This document shows, piece by piece, positions 24,611 through 36,956 of a stretch of DNA of 64,000 bases. The stretch is from the NCBI RefSeq assembly GCF_022539505.1, contig NC_061510.1, positions 96,240,292 through 96,304,291 of the forward strand, read 5' to 3'. The stretch comes from Lolium rigidum (Eukaryota; Streptophyta; Magnoliopsida; Poales; Poaceae). The notes below the pieces were generated by a model. That model had not been told where the DNA came from. It worked only from the letters and a program-made list of their open reading frames with translations, and did no database searches. Both the position numbers and the translations under genes were made by a program. Numbering within the stretch: the stretch's first letter is position 1; each line of letters opens with the position of its first letter.

Positions 24611-26131
24611 TGATACGTCTCAAACGTATCTATAATTTCTTATATTCCATGCTACTTTTATGACAATACTCACATGTTTTATACACACTTTACATCATTA
24701 TTATGCATTGTCCGGCACTAAACTATTAACGAGATGCCGAAGCGCCAGTTGCTGTTTTCTGCTGTTTTTGGTTTCAGAAATCCTACAAAGGAAATATTCT
24801 CGGAATTGGACGAAATCAACGCTCAGGGTCTTATTTTTCCACGGAGCTTCCGGAAGACCGAAGAGCATACGAAGTGGGGCCACGAGGTGGCCGGACCATA
24901 GGGCGGCGCGACCGGGGAGGGGCCCGCGCCGGCCTATGGTGTGGGCCCTCGTCGACCCTCCGACTCTGCCCTTCCGCCTACTTAAACTCTCCGTCGCGAA
25001 AACCCTATTACCGAGAGCCACGATACGGAAATACTTCCGAGCCGCCGCCGCCAATCCCATCTCGGGGATTCGGAGATCGCCTCCGGCACCCCGCCGGAGA
25101 GGGGAATCATCACCGGAGGGCTCTACATCACCATGCCCGCCTCCGGATTGATGCGTGAGTAGTTCATCCTTGGACTATGGGTCCATAGCAGTAGCTAGAT
25201 GGTTGTCTTCTCCTCATTGTGCTATCATGTTTAGATCTTGTGAGCTGCCTATCATGATCAAGATCATCTATTTGTAATGCTACATGTTGTGTTTGTTGGG
25301 ATCCGATGAATATTGAATACTATGTCAAGTTGATTATCAATCTATCATATATATGTTGTTTATGTTCTTGCATGCTCTCCGTTGCTAGTAGAGGCTCGGC
25401 CAAGTTGATACTTGTGACACCAAGAGGGGGTATTTATGCTCGATAGTGGGTTCATGCCTCCATTGAATGCGGGACGATGACGAGAAAGTTCTAAGGTTGT
25501 GGATGTCTTGTTACCACTAGGGATAAAACATCAATGCTTTGTCTAAAGATATTTGTGTTGATTACATTACGCACCATACTTAATGCAATTGTCTGTTGTT
25601 TGCAACTTAATACTGGAAGGGTGCGGATGCTAACCTGAAGGTGGACTTTTTAGGCATAGATGCATGCTGGATAGCGGTCTATGTACTTTGTCGTAATGCC
25701 CTGATTAAATCTCATAGTAATCATCATGATATGTATGCATCTTTATTTGTCAATTGCCCAACTGTAATTTGTTCACCCAACATGCTATTTATCTTATGGG
25801 AGAGACACCACTAGTGAACTGTGGACCCCAGTCCATTCTTTTACATCTGAATACAATCTACTGCAATCATTGTTCTTTACTGTTCTTCGCAAACAAACAT
25901 CATCTTCCACACTATACATTTAATCCTTTGTTTACAGCAAGCCGGTGAGATTGACAACCTCAGCGTTACGTTGGGGCAAAGTATTTTGATTGTGTTGTGC
26001 AGGTTCCACGTTGGCGCCGGAATCCCTGGTGTTGCGCCGCACTATACTCTGTCACCAACGACCTTCACGTGGCCCTTGACTCCTACTGGTTCGATAAACC
26101 TTGGTTTCTTACTGAGGGAAAACTTGCTGCT
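24611..26131 (+). mobile_element. Athila-type LTR, forward, lacking its last ~70 bp
   Basis: Starts TGATACGTCTCAAACGTATC and aligns along its length with the intact LTRs at 36957-38548 and 43490-45078 (for example AAATATTCTCGGAATTGGAC and GGTTCCACGTTGGCGCCGGA). It stops after GAGGGAAAACTTGCTGC, about 70 bp before the expected end, at the junction with an inverted copy. No PBS or internal domain follows. Confidence 0.85.
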
Positions 26132-27650
26132 TGATGCGTGCAATTAACACACGTCCGTTGGGAACCCCAAGAGGAAGGTGTGATGCAGACAGTAGCAAGT
26201 TTTCCCTCAGAAAGAAACCAAGGTTTATCGAACCAGGAGGAGCCAAGAAGCACGTTGAAGGTTGATGGCGGCGAAGTATAGTGTGGCGCAACACCAGGGA
26301 TTCCGGCGCCAACGTGGAACCTGCACAACACAACCAAAGTACTTTGCCCCAACGAAACAGTGAGGTTGTCAATCTCACCGGCTTGTTGTAACAAAGGATT
26401 AGATGTATAGTGTGGATGATGATTGTTTGCGAAAATAGTAAAGAACAAATATTGCGATAGATTGTATTCGATGTAAAGAATAGGACCGGGGTCCACAGTT
26501 CACTAGAGGTGTCTCTCCCATAAGATAAATAGCATGTTGGGTGAACAAATTACAGTCGGGCAATTGACAAATAGAGAGGGCATGACAATGCACATATATG
26601 ATATGATAAGTATAGTGAAATTTAATTTGGGCATTACGACAAAGTACAAAGACCGCTATCCAGCATGCATCTATGCCTAAAAAGTCCACCTTTAGGTTAT
26701 CATCCGAACCCCTTCCAGTATTAAGTTGTAAACAACAGACAATTGCATTAAGTATGGTGCGTAATGTAATCAATAACTACATCCTCGGACATAGCATCAA
26801 TGTTTTATCCCTAGTGGCAACAAGACATCCACAACCTTAGAACTTTCCGTCATCGTCCCGCATTTAATGGAGGCATGAACCCACTATCGAGCATAAATAC
26901 TCCCTCTTGGAGTTAAGAGTAAAAACTTGGCCAGAGCCTCTACTAATAACGGAGAGCATGCAAGATCACAAACAACACATAGGTAATAGATTGATAATCA
27001 ACATAACATAGTATTCTCTATCCATCGGATCCCGACAAACACAACATATAGCATTACAGATAGATGATCTTGATCATGTTAGGCAGCTCACAAGATCCAA
27101 CAATGAAGCACATAAGGAGAAGACGACCATCTAGCTACTGCTATGGACCCATAGTCCAGGGGTGAACTACTCACTCATTACTCCGGAGGTGACCATGGCG
27201 GTGAAGAGTCCTCCGGGAGATGATTCCCCTCTCCGGCAGGGTGCCGGAGGCGATCTCCTGAACCCCCGAGATGGGATTGGCGGCGGCGGCGTCTCAGTAA
27301 GGTTTTCCGTATCGTGGCTCTCGGTACTGGGGGTTTCGCGACGGAGGCTTTAAGTAGGCGGAAGGGCAGGTCAGGGGGCCACACGAGGGCCCCACACACC
27401 AGGGCCACGCGGCCAAGGCCTGGGCCGCGCCGCCCTGTTGTGGCGGCGCCTCGTGGCCCCACTTCGTCTCTCCCTCGGACTTCTGGAAGCTTCGTGCAAA
27501 AATAGGACCATGGGCGTTGATTTCGTCCAATTCCGAGAATATTTCCTTTGTAGGATTTCTGAAACCAAAAACAGCAGAAAACAGCAACTGGCTCTTCGGC
27601 ATCTCGTTAATAGGTTAGTGCCGGAAAATGCATAAATATGACATAAAGTG
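26132..27650 (-). mobile_element. Athila-type LTR, inverted, abutting the forward copy
   Basis: Reverse complement of the same LTR type. It begins at the LTR 3' end (TGATGCGTGCAATTAACACA) and runs back to ACATAAAGTG at about 27650, missing the terminal 75 bp or so expected before ...GTATCA. It shares derived variants with the forward copy (for example GATAAACC where the intact element has GATTAAACC), so the two arms are closer to each other than to the intact element. Confidence 0.85.
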
Positions 27651-27661
27651 GTACGCAAGTC

Positions 27662-30600
27662 TGCGGTGACCCAGCATACCACTGCATGGTGTAGTACACA
27701 AGTCGTTGACATAACACAAGTGAAACACCATTCCACTCATATTACATCTCTCAGAGTGGTACAACAGAAACATATGCGAGTCCAAGGTATGTCTATAGAA
27801 GTACACACGAACTGTTTACATAAGATCAACACAACCTCCTACTTTACAGTGAGGTAAAACTTCAAATAAAGCTCCAGAAGAACGACTCGTAGTCTATCTT
27901 ATTGCTAACTCAAGTTCAAGAGCTACTTGGCTTGCTATAGAAATCTAGCTACTTAGGTGCTAGGATTAGGGAAATGTTCCCTTCTATTACTAGTCTAAGT
28001 TTCCACTCTAGCTGATGCAGAAGTTGACTCCATTGACTTCTTTGATTGGCTTCTTCATCTTGTTGCAGTTGACTCCTTTGTCTTTGAGTTCCACGGTAGT
28101 TTCTCCTTCGGTGCCTCCATAGCTAAGCAGGGGATTTAAGAGTGGGATGAGTACGAGCGTACTCAACAAGTTCATATTAGGAAATAGGTGTATCATGCAC
28201 TAGCTACAGCCATAGACCAGAAAGTCATAGGCCAATGCAAGTTTTCATAAACATTTCTTCAAAAGGTTTATTTTATTCTGAAAACTATGCCCGTCAGTCT
28301 TCACGGAGTTGACTAGAACTTCGTGGAGTTCCTTTCTGCCGCGTTCGCAGTTCCCTTCCCGGAACGGGGAGTGACGACCACAATTTGATACACTCTGCAG
28401 AGGTGCGTTACTTTTCCCACAAGAGATCTCACCCTTTTTGCCATCCGCAGGGACTTGCCCCCGTTCACACTTCCTTTGGTGTGAGGCCAGGTATAAAGAT
28501 CCAAGCCCACACCGCCTTCTCCGCGACTGCAAACCCACCCTTTTGTCCAACCGTACACCTCCAGTAGACTTCCCCCGATAATACGGCTTTACTCATGGTG
28601 TACTCCGGACAATCCATCATAGATCGTAGAGCTTATCATCACTAATGGATGGGGATTTAAAAGGATTTCCCAACCTATTGCGGCAGTGCCTCCAGCACCC
28701 CACCGGCTCTCCGATCCGTTGGCGTGCGAAGGGAAAAGATACGGCTGACTTCCCCGAGCCATTATAGATCTCATGGTCAACGCGGTTTGTACGGCGCTAG
28801 AATCACTGGACGGCATTGGTAATTAATCCTAGGGTGATATAACCCATGCAATGGAACCTCCACCATATCAACACATACCATGGTTCCATTGCCCACCACA
28901 TAGTCATATTCATAATTGTAAAATAATAGTTTGCTTTTCAATGCATGAGTGATAAGTATAGTACTTTGCATATAGTTTGATAAAAATAATCAAATGACAT
29001 GAGCAAGCGATGAACTTGCCTTTCTTGATCGCAAGATTATGCAGGCAAAAGCTTCGATACGTGATAACTCCAAATTCTGAAATACCATCATCGTCCGGTA
29101 AGGACAATGTTTAAAGAACTGGCAAATATGCTATAATGCATAGTATGAGATGCATTCGTCCCGCGCGTAACCTAACCTCGATGATTTAAGATGGATGAGT
29201 TGTAAAGATTTCTTTAGGGTTGGTTGCACTTTTAGAATGGTTCTCAAACAAGGTTCTTATTAGGGTTTGGTTATATTAGCATCATAATTAAGTGATATAA
29301 GACATCATAACAATCATACACATAAAGAATAGTAGTGGAATAATATGTGAAGAACGAGTTGTCAATTTTAAGTTCTACCGGACTTGGTTGATGATTATTT
29401 ATATTATACTTCAAAAGAATAACTTTTGAAGAACATGTTAATTAAGAATTAATGAGTATTTCAAATAAGAACTATGGCTTATATGGTTTGATTAACATTT
29501 GTACTTCAAAAGAATAACTTTTGAAGAACAGAGTTAAAATAAGAACAAGAACTACTTTAAATAGGATCTAAGTACTATTAGGGTTTACTAATAGGGCTAG
29601 TTGGTGCTTAAGTAGAAGTGATCTACATGTAGCAAGTATTAGTAGGTTTATTACTATGGTTTCTCCTAAGCATCATATCAAAGGATGGTTATCAAGGTGT
29701 TGCTATGAGTTAGGGTTTACTATGACTTCATATTTGCTTTACCAAATAATTTCTAATAGTTTCTAAGCTAAGTGGCTTATCATTTACTAAGTAGGGTTTA
29801 GTTGGATAGGAGCATGTGATGTGAATTGGTACACAAGGTTGATACTAGGGTTTATCCTTATGGTTCTACTAAATTGTGATGGTTGAGGTTGATCTTAATG
29901 GTGTGGTATATAGGAATAATGATCAATGGTACTAATCCAATTAACAAGTTATGGTTTGCTCCTAAGTGATACTAGTGAATCATATAGGTTTTAATTAAGA
30001 ATAGGAACATGAAATGACAATCTCGGGTGACCTGGTTTTATGCTAGTGGATTCTAAGCATGTATTCAATTGTTAATAATTAGGGTTCTATATGTCAAGAA
30101 AATCTCCCATGATCATATGTGACACATATCTAGGGTTTTAGAGTTGGTTCTAAGGTGGAATGATCACATGAAATAATGGGATCCAGGTCTTACTCAATTT
30201 GAAACTAGGGTTTCTAAATTATGGTACAACTCCTAAAATGATGATTGGAAATATAGGTGTGGTAACTAATTACTTTGAATTAAAATTAGGAATGGTTTGA
30301 CATTTTATTAATTTCCACAAGAATTAGTAATTAGGGTAACTCCTAATTAGGTTAAATTCAGAGATAAGGGTTTAACAATTATTACTAGGTTTTAAAAATA
30401 ATAATTTGCAAAATAAAATTATTTAAGTTCACAATATTTAAGTTACTAAATTAATATTGGTTTTTAGTATTTTCTTGATTTATTATTATTTAAGAAAATA
30501 GTAACTTAGAATTTTCAAATTAGGGTTTATGAATTACCACTAATAATTAAGTTAATGCAACTATGATAAAGAAATTAATCTTCACATTTTATTTAGTTAC

Positions 30601-33600
30601 TGAATAGTTAAAATTTAATTTTTAAACTTCACTAATTATTGAATCCAAATTGTATTTTAAATAAATGAAATGGCATAATTAATAAAGTTAAAAATAAGTG
30701 AATTTTTATTTGGACACACATTTTTGTTTTATATTTTATTTGAATAGAGTTTATTTTTGTGAGCATTTTGGTATAATATTCATAATTTTCTGAGTTGAAA
30801 TGAATTTGTTATGATTTTGCAAAGTTTCTGCAATTTACTGGTTTTTTAATTAGAACGAAAACACTAAACGTACCGACTCAGATTTACCCGCAGAGACAGA
30901 CAGGTGGGCCTGTTGACTGAGTCAATTGCCACGTGGGCAACGACCAGTCAACAGAGCTGAGGTGGCGATGCCACGTCAACCTTGCCGGAGAGAACGCCGG
31001 TGACGCTCCGGCGAGCGACGGAACAACCGTTAGGGACCTCCAGAGGCAACCTAAATAGGTGCGGTCGAACCAGTACTTGATGCGGAGCAAACGAGCATGA
31101 ACGACACCACCCAATGGTCACCGGAGCAACTCCGGCGAGCATCTCTGCGGTGGCGGGTTCCGGCCAACTATCGGTTGCGAGCTACAGACGGATCTAGGAA
31201 GCGAGATCTAGCTCATTAGATGCGCGAGCTCACCCTGAATACGACGGCGTGGTCGACGACGACGATTGCTGACGGAGGCGACGGCGATTGGCGATCTCCG
31301 GCGATGTGCTGCAGAAGGGATCGATGCAATTGAGACGATTCCTAGCTCCCCTGGACGATTGCTTGCGCCCAGATGCTCCTCTCGACGAGGCGCTCCTCCT
31401 CGACCAAGCTACGAGCTCCGGGGTGGCTCCAGACGACGGCTTCATCTTCGACTCCGGCGGCGTGAGTGGATGAACGCGAGAGATAGAGGGTGAGCGAGAA
31501 GAAATGGAGGGGCGGCGAGGTTCTAGGGTTTCCTGGAGAAGCTCCAGGCATATTTATAGGGCGAGGCAAGGTCTGGTTCGTCGGCTCGCCGGCGGTACTG
31601 GACGAGATGCACTGGCGACGGTGAGCTGCATTCGGGCGTGAATCTTGATGCGAATGGATAGACTCGGACGCGAGAGATATAGGGAACGGTTCTGGAAGCT
31701 TCTGCGGCGTCCGAGGCCGTCCCTATCGCCAACGGTGAGGTGGCCGGCTCTTCCTCTGCGCTGTCGTCTCCGGAGAAGAAGAAGGAGACGATGACTTGCT
31801 TCGCACGAATTTTAAAGCGAGCCAAAACGGTATCTGGGCTGTTTCGTTTATGGGCTAGGCTGGCGACACGGGTTGCTGCTGGGCTGCGATGGCCTGCCAG
31901 GTAAACTTCCTCTCCTTTTTCTCTCTTTTCTATTTTCTGTTTTTATTTTCTGTTTTGATTTTGCTATTTCAATTCAAATTGATTTACTGGTTTGTTTTGC
32001 AGGTTCTAAATTTTTGGAATATTAATACAACTTTATAAGCATGCTCCCTGCCTAATGTTGTTGTTTAAACAAGTTTGGAAATTTTGATTAAATTGATATT
32101 TGGTGAGATTTGAGTGAAGTGGAAATGGTTTTTAATTATGTATCTCAATTCCCTTTTTTAATTAGAAACCAAATCTATCTAAATGGTTTGGAAATTGGTA
32201 ACATGTGTATGGTGAACACATTCTATTTTTCTAGTGCTCAACCATAGTGATCATTCACATATAGTTCAATTATGGATAGGGTTTAACAAATGGTAAAGGT
32301 ATGGAATTGGTTCATGATTTTATGTGTATGATAGTTCTTAGGGTTTAAGAATTTGATGATGCTTTATTAATTGAAATATAAAATAGGCATGAGGCATGGC
32401 AGGGTTTTACTTATAATCCAAAGTGATACTTGGATTGAAATGCAAAGGTGATCTAGGGTTTTAGTTGTGATCACCCAATTTATACACAACCAAGAATTAG
32501 GATATGAACATAAGCTTTGATTATGTTTTATTGGCTAGCTAAAGTTACTCTAGTGTTTGGATAAACAAGGTTTAGGTTTAATGACATTACTCCTCCATAC
32601 AAGGCATGAGGATTGGTTTGGGGTTAACTACTGGTGATATACTTATTATTTTATGTGATAGATGAGATCTATTAATCATATGTGTTTAACTTATCATCTA
32701 TATTTACAAGGTATAATCATGCATTAGACAAGATTCACTCATTCCTCACTAATCTCTCTTCTTTAATACTTCTTTCAACACACTCAATTAGATTCTTAGG
32801 GTTTATGATCATCACCCAATTTGTAATGATCAAAGTATTGGCCTCATAATAATTCATTAGTAAATCATGGTTCTCTATCCAAGATCAAGTATAAGTCCAT
32901 ATACTTGAGTATACCTCTTTAGGTTGAGCTCTACTTGAATAGGTAGGGTTCCCCTAGGGTTTATGATCATTACCAAGTTGTAATGATCACAACACTTGCC
33001 TCTATATAATTACTAGAGGAATAAATTCTTACTTACCATCAAGTGTGAGCTAGGTCAAGTAGGGTTTAGCACTTGACTTATATTTCATGTATAATTGGTT
33101 AGTATCAACAAGTACCTCACTTGGATAAGGTTTAAATAGTATTGTAGGTTCTATTTAATGGATAGAATAAGCATATGAATGATTCTCTCCTTTCTCTAGG
33201 TTTAATGGTATGAGTTGGGAAACAAGGTTGGAATGGTCAAGGGTTAATGAAGAATGAATATGATTGTCCTTGGCTTGAGTTCAAACATTGTGGTTGAAAA
33301 GATATACCATGTGACTCATGGTAGGAACATTTATCTAGTAGAAGACATGGATAAGATAAGTATAAAATAGTGTCTTAATTAATTGTGTTCTTTGATTTAG
33401 GATTGAATAATTATTCATGTGTTGTTGTAAGGAATGGCATGTTGAGATCCTTTTATAAGATCTTGTAGTTGGTCCTTACTTAAGGTGTTGTTTGTTGTAA
33501 ATCTACTTCTATTTGATCTAGCCCATAGATCAAATCATCTCTACCCAAAACAAAGTTTTTAGCAAAGATCACAGTGAAGCTTATAGCGCTTGACTTGATG

Positions 33601-33751
33601 AACTACTTCAATTCCAGCAAGTCAAGTGAAACTTCAGTTACTATGGTAAGTTTTATTTGAAGCGTGAAAATTCCCCGGATTTTCTATGCATGAATGCAAT
33701 GCACACTTTGGTGTTCTCTCATTTTATTTCCTCTAAACCTGGGATATTACA
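27662..33751 (-). repeat. LARD 3' LTR (left, uninterrupted, 6090 bp)
   Basis: Complete LTR without insertions. It gives the empty-site sequence for both insertions in the other LTR: GAGCTACTTGGCTTGCTATA at about 27932 (Athila site) and GAAAATAGTAACTTAG at about 30503 (MITE site). AT-rich, except for a GC-rich block (about 30880-31830) that contains the promoter candidate. It has many AGGGTTT motifs on the plus strand and the duplicated 23-bp hairpin CTTCAAAAG-AATAA-CTTTTGAAG at about 29410 and 29505. Confidence 0.9.
31551..31558 (-). promoter_or_regulatory. TATA box of LARD LTR promoter (left LTR)
   Basis: The minus strand reads GCCCTATAAATATGCC, a strong plant TATA box in a GC-rich context at the edge of the GC-rich block, oriented with the element. 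Transcript start expected about 30 bp downstream, near 31520. Confidence 0.6.
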
Positions 33752-36683
33752 GCCTCTCCCCCTTAAACTGAACTTCGTCCCGAAGTTCGAACGCTCTCAC
33801 GTTTCGGAATGTGGAACAGACTTGAACGGATCACAATCCTTTCAAACTCCCTAGTGATCACACTAGATATAGTTGAATATATCCCTTGTCCAGATCCTTC
33901 CTGGAGTCTTTTGATGTTTGGTACTGATACTCTCTTTAATTCTACGATTTCATCCAACACTCTAAGCTTCTAGTATTACTCTTCAAAGATCCTTGGTTTA
34001 GGACATCTTATTGTGTCAATGGACTTTACTAATGGTTGTGGTGACATCTTCCTATTTGGGTACTCCAAGCTTGGTTCTACCAGCTGCGGTAATCCAGCTG
34101 CGGTGCCCAAACCTTGAGTCTAAAGGATTTGTTTAAAATAAGGTATTGTTGTCCCTTACTACCATAACGAAAGAATGGTACTTAGTAAGGTATTTACAAT
34201 AGGCATGGTCCTGGTGGTTTGGTCCTACGAATGGATTATACTCATTTAGTCCATCCAATCATGGCTTCTAGTTTATACTAGTCATCTTCCTTTTGGTTTC
34301 TTTAGGTTCCATGAAAGGAATCTTTCTAATAATCATCAGTTTTGGTATGGTCAAACCCTTCAGTCTTTTGTTTTCTTAGGCTTTGATTTGTCCTCCGATA
34401 ACTTCTTCCTCCAACGTCATTATCTTAGACTTACTTGAGTTCTCTTGGTTTTGAGTAATTACAATTACCCACTCAAGTTAAGGTATAACCCTTACTTCCT
34501 CGAGATATGAACCTCGGCTTCTGGTCTGACAACCTCCTGAGAGTACTTTGGTATGGATACATCCCAACAACCTTATAAAAATAAGATTGGACTTCCTCTC
34601 AGTTCAGACCTTCTTCTTGGTCCATCATACTCCAAATATTATCTTAATACTTCTCCTTCAGCCTTCCTCTCCCCCTTGGAGTTTACTAATGACCTTCAAA
34701 CTTCCTTTCTTCTAATTATTAAACTCCAAGGTTAGAAGATTAGTCTTGGTCTAGCTTATAGTTTGTACTTTTCTAGAGTCTCACGAAGAAAACTTTGCGG
34801 TGTATCCACACAATTGTGGATATCCATTATGAATCCTCCAACTAAATTTTTTTTTATCAGCTACGGGATACCAGTTGCGAAATACTAGCTCGGAATCCCT
34901 CTTTCTTTTAGGGTAAAGAAATGTTCAGGCTGTGGGCTATTTGGTACCAGCTGCAGACTACCTAGTACTAGATGTGGCTGATTGGATACCAGCTGTGGCT
35001 ATGCTATGGTTCTAGTCAATATCTACTTACCAGCTGTGGCTACTTACATAGTTTTAGTTAAGATATACCTCACTTTACATTTTTTTCTCTTCACGATTAT
35101 CCTATATCAGCTGCGGTTTTATTATACCAGCTGTGACTTCACTTGTCTATTTTCTTTCTTCCAGGGTTTGTTTTGCAAGATAACCACTTGTGGACACTAT
35201 AAAAATAGTATCCTAAGTGACTTCACTTGCATTTCCTTCTTCCATAATGAATATGGCTCCACTTCTACTGCTCCATATTCACTATTTTTCTCACTTTCAT
35301 GATACTTCCATGTTGGAGTACTCCTCCATAGAGGATTAACATGAGTTTTGATTGGTCCTTACTTTGAAGTATTGTGGTTACTTCCCACAACTTTACTTCC
35401 TTCTTGAAGTGAACCTTCATCTTGTCTTCAAAATCTCCAGAATTCGTCACTTCCTCACACGAATACATTTACCCTCTAGACCTATAACATCAAGTAAGAG
35501 CTTGATATTGCAACATGCATTTGCATATCAAAGTCAAACTTCATGTATGGATCTAGTCAAACAATGAAAATCCAATAAAATCCAAGAAAATTCAGCTTTG
35601 TGTTCATAATACACATCCTTATATGCCTGAATATAATAATTGGGTAAGACATCCCTAAATATCAGGTTCAGATGTGTAGTATATAACACCACATAAGATA
35701 GGTTTAGATCATGATACTTAGCACGAATACGTGAATTTCTACTATTTGTCTCAACATTTATCTTAATTGCACAATCGCAATCAAATAAACCTGAGAAAAA
35801 TGACCTGGGATAGTTGAAGTTAACCTAGTTTTCTTTGGAAGTACTAACAAAATAGTATACCATATATATGTGCTATTGAGGACTACTTCCTATAATACAA
35901 TTAGTTCTAACATGTCTACTCTAAATACATGATTGTTTAGAATATACCACCTATAACTCTAGGATTTCTCTATGTGATATGCTCTAAATAAGCCTTCTTT
36001 AAATTAAGGACTATGGTTCTAACATACTTGGTACAGTTATTAGGATTTTAAGGCCTAAGCTTTCAAACTATTCCTTAAATCCTACTCCTCATCATTCTTT
36101 TGTTATCGTACTTATGATGGTCTACTCCATCACATCTTGATTCTCAAGTGAATCATATATGATTACCAACTTTACCATGAAAAGTAGACTTAAATACTCC
36201 TATCACTCTTCCTTACCTCCTATGATTGACTCATCATAGGTATATACTACCTCATATTATTTATCTACATTACTTAACATTAGTCATTTGACATTTTAAA
36301 TGACTCTTACTTAATCATAACTTGCGTTGGTATACTTCTTCCAATAGGATATCTTCCTTATGGTTGTATCCTCTCTTTGGACTACCATGTATTGTATACC
36401 AACTGTGGTCTTCTACCACCCTTTATCTTAAGCTTCAAGGGTGTTCTAATTATTTGGAATGAAGCAAGATAACTAATTAACTTCATTTAAGAAATATAGA
36501 TAAGAAAGATTGACTCAAGTGTGTCAGGATTATTCTCAAGTGAATACCCATCTCAAGTAAGAAGAATAGTTGGTCTGGCATAGTTGACTTAGCTAAGACT
36601 ACTTCCTATAGACACTACCAAACCTATAGGTCTCCTTTAAAGGGTTTTAATCCTAGGGTCAAAGCATTTGCTCTGATACCAGC
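33752..36683 (-). mobile_element. LARD internal domain without evident coding capacity
   Basis: 2932 bp without any frame resembling gag, protease, reverse transcriptase or integrase. The purine tract next to the left LTR reads AAGGGGGAGAGGC on the minus strand (33752-33764). About ten degenerate copies of TACCAGCTGCGGT (plus strand) are scattered through it (see findings). The outermost left bases also include a GAACTTCG/CGAAGTTC hairpin at about 33770-33790. Confidence 0.75.
36670..36681 (-). promoter_or_regulatory. Primer binding site of the LARD (tRNA-iMet type)
   Basis: The minus strand reads TGGTATCAGAGC, the sequence complementary to the 3' end of plant initiator Met tRNA, two bases inside the 5' LTR. 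It fixes the element's orientation. Confidence 0.9.
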
Positions 36684-36956
36684 TGCGGTGACCCAGCGTA
36701 CCACTGCATGGTGTAGTACACAAGTCGTTGACATAACACAAGTGAAACACCGTTCCACTCATATTACATCTCTCAGAGTGGTACAACAGAAACATATGCG
36801 AGTCCAAGGTATGTCTATAGAAGTACACACTAACTGTTTACATAAGATCAACACAACCTCCTACTCTACAGTGAGGTAAAACTTCAAATAAAGCTCCAGA
36901 AGAACGACTCGTAGTCTATCTTATTGCTAACTCAAGTTCAAGAGCTACTTGGCTTG

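Noticed and set aside
24660..25158. ORFs of 94-163 codons in the TGATACGTCTC LTRs (also near 27294, 36988, 43582)
   Set aside because: The same frames recur in every LTR copy with frameshifts. They arise from the GC-rich R/U5 region of the LTR, not from genes.
30884..31825. ORFs in the GC-rich block of the LARD LTR (also 48375-48985)
   Set aside because: Open on both strands, repeated in both LTRs, with no motif; consistent with promoter/leader sequence.
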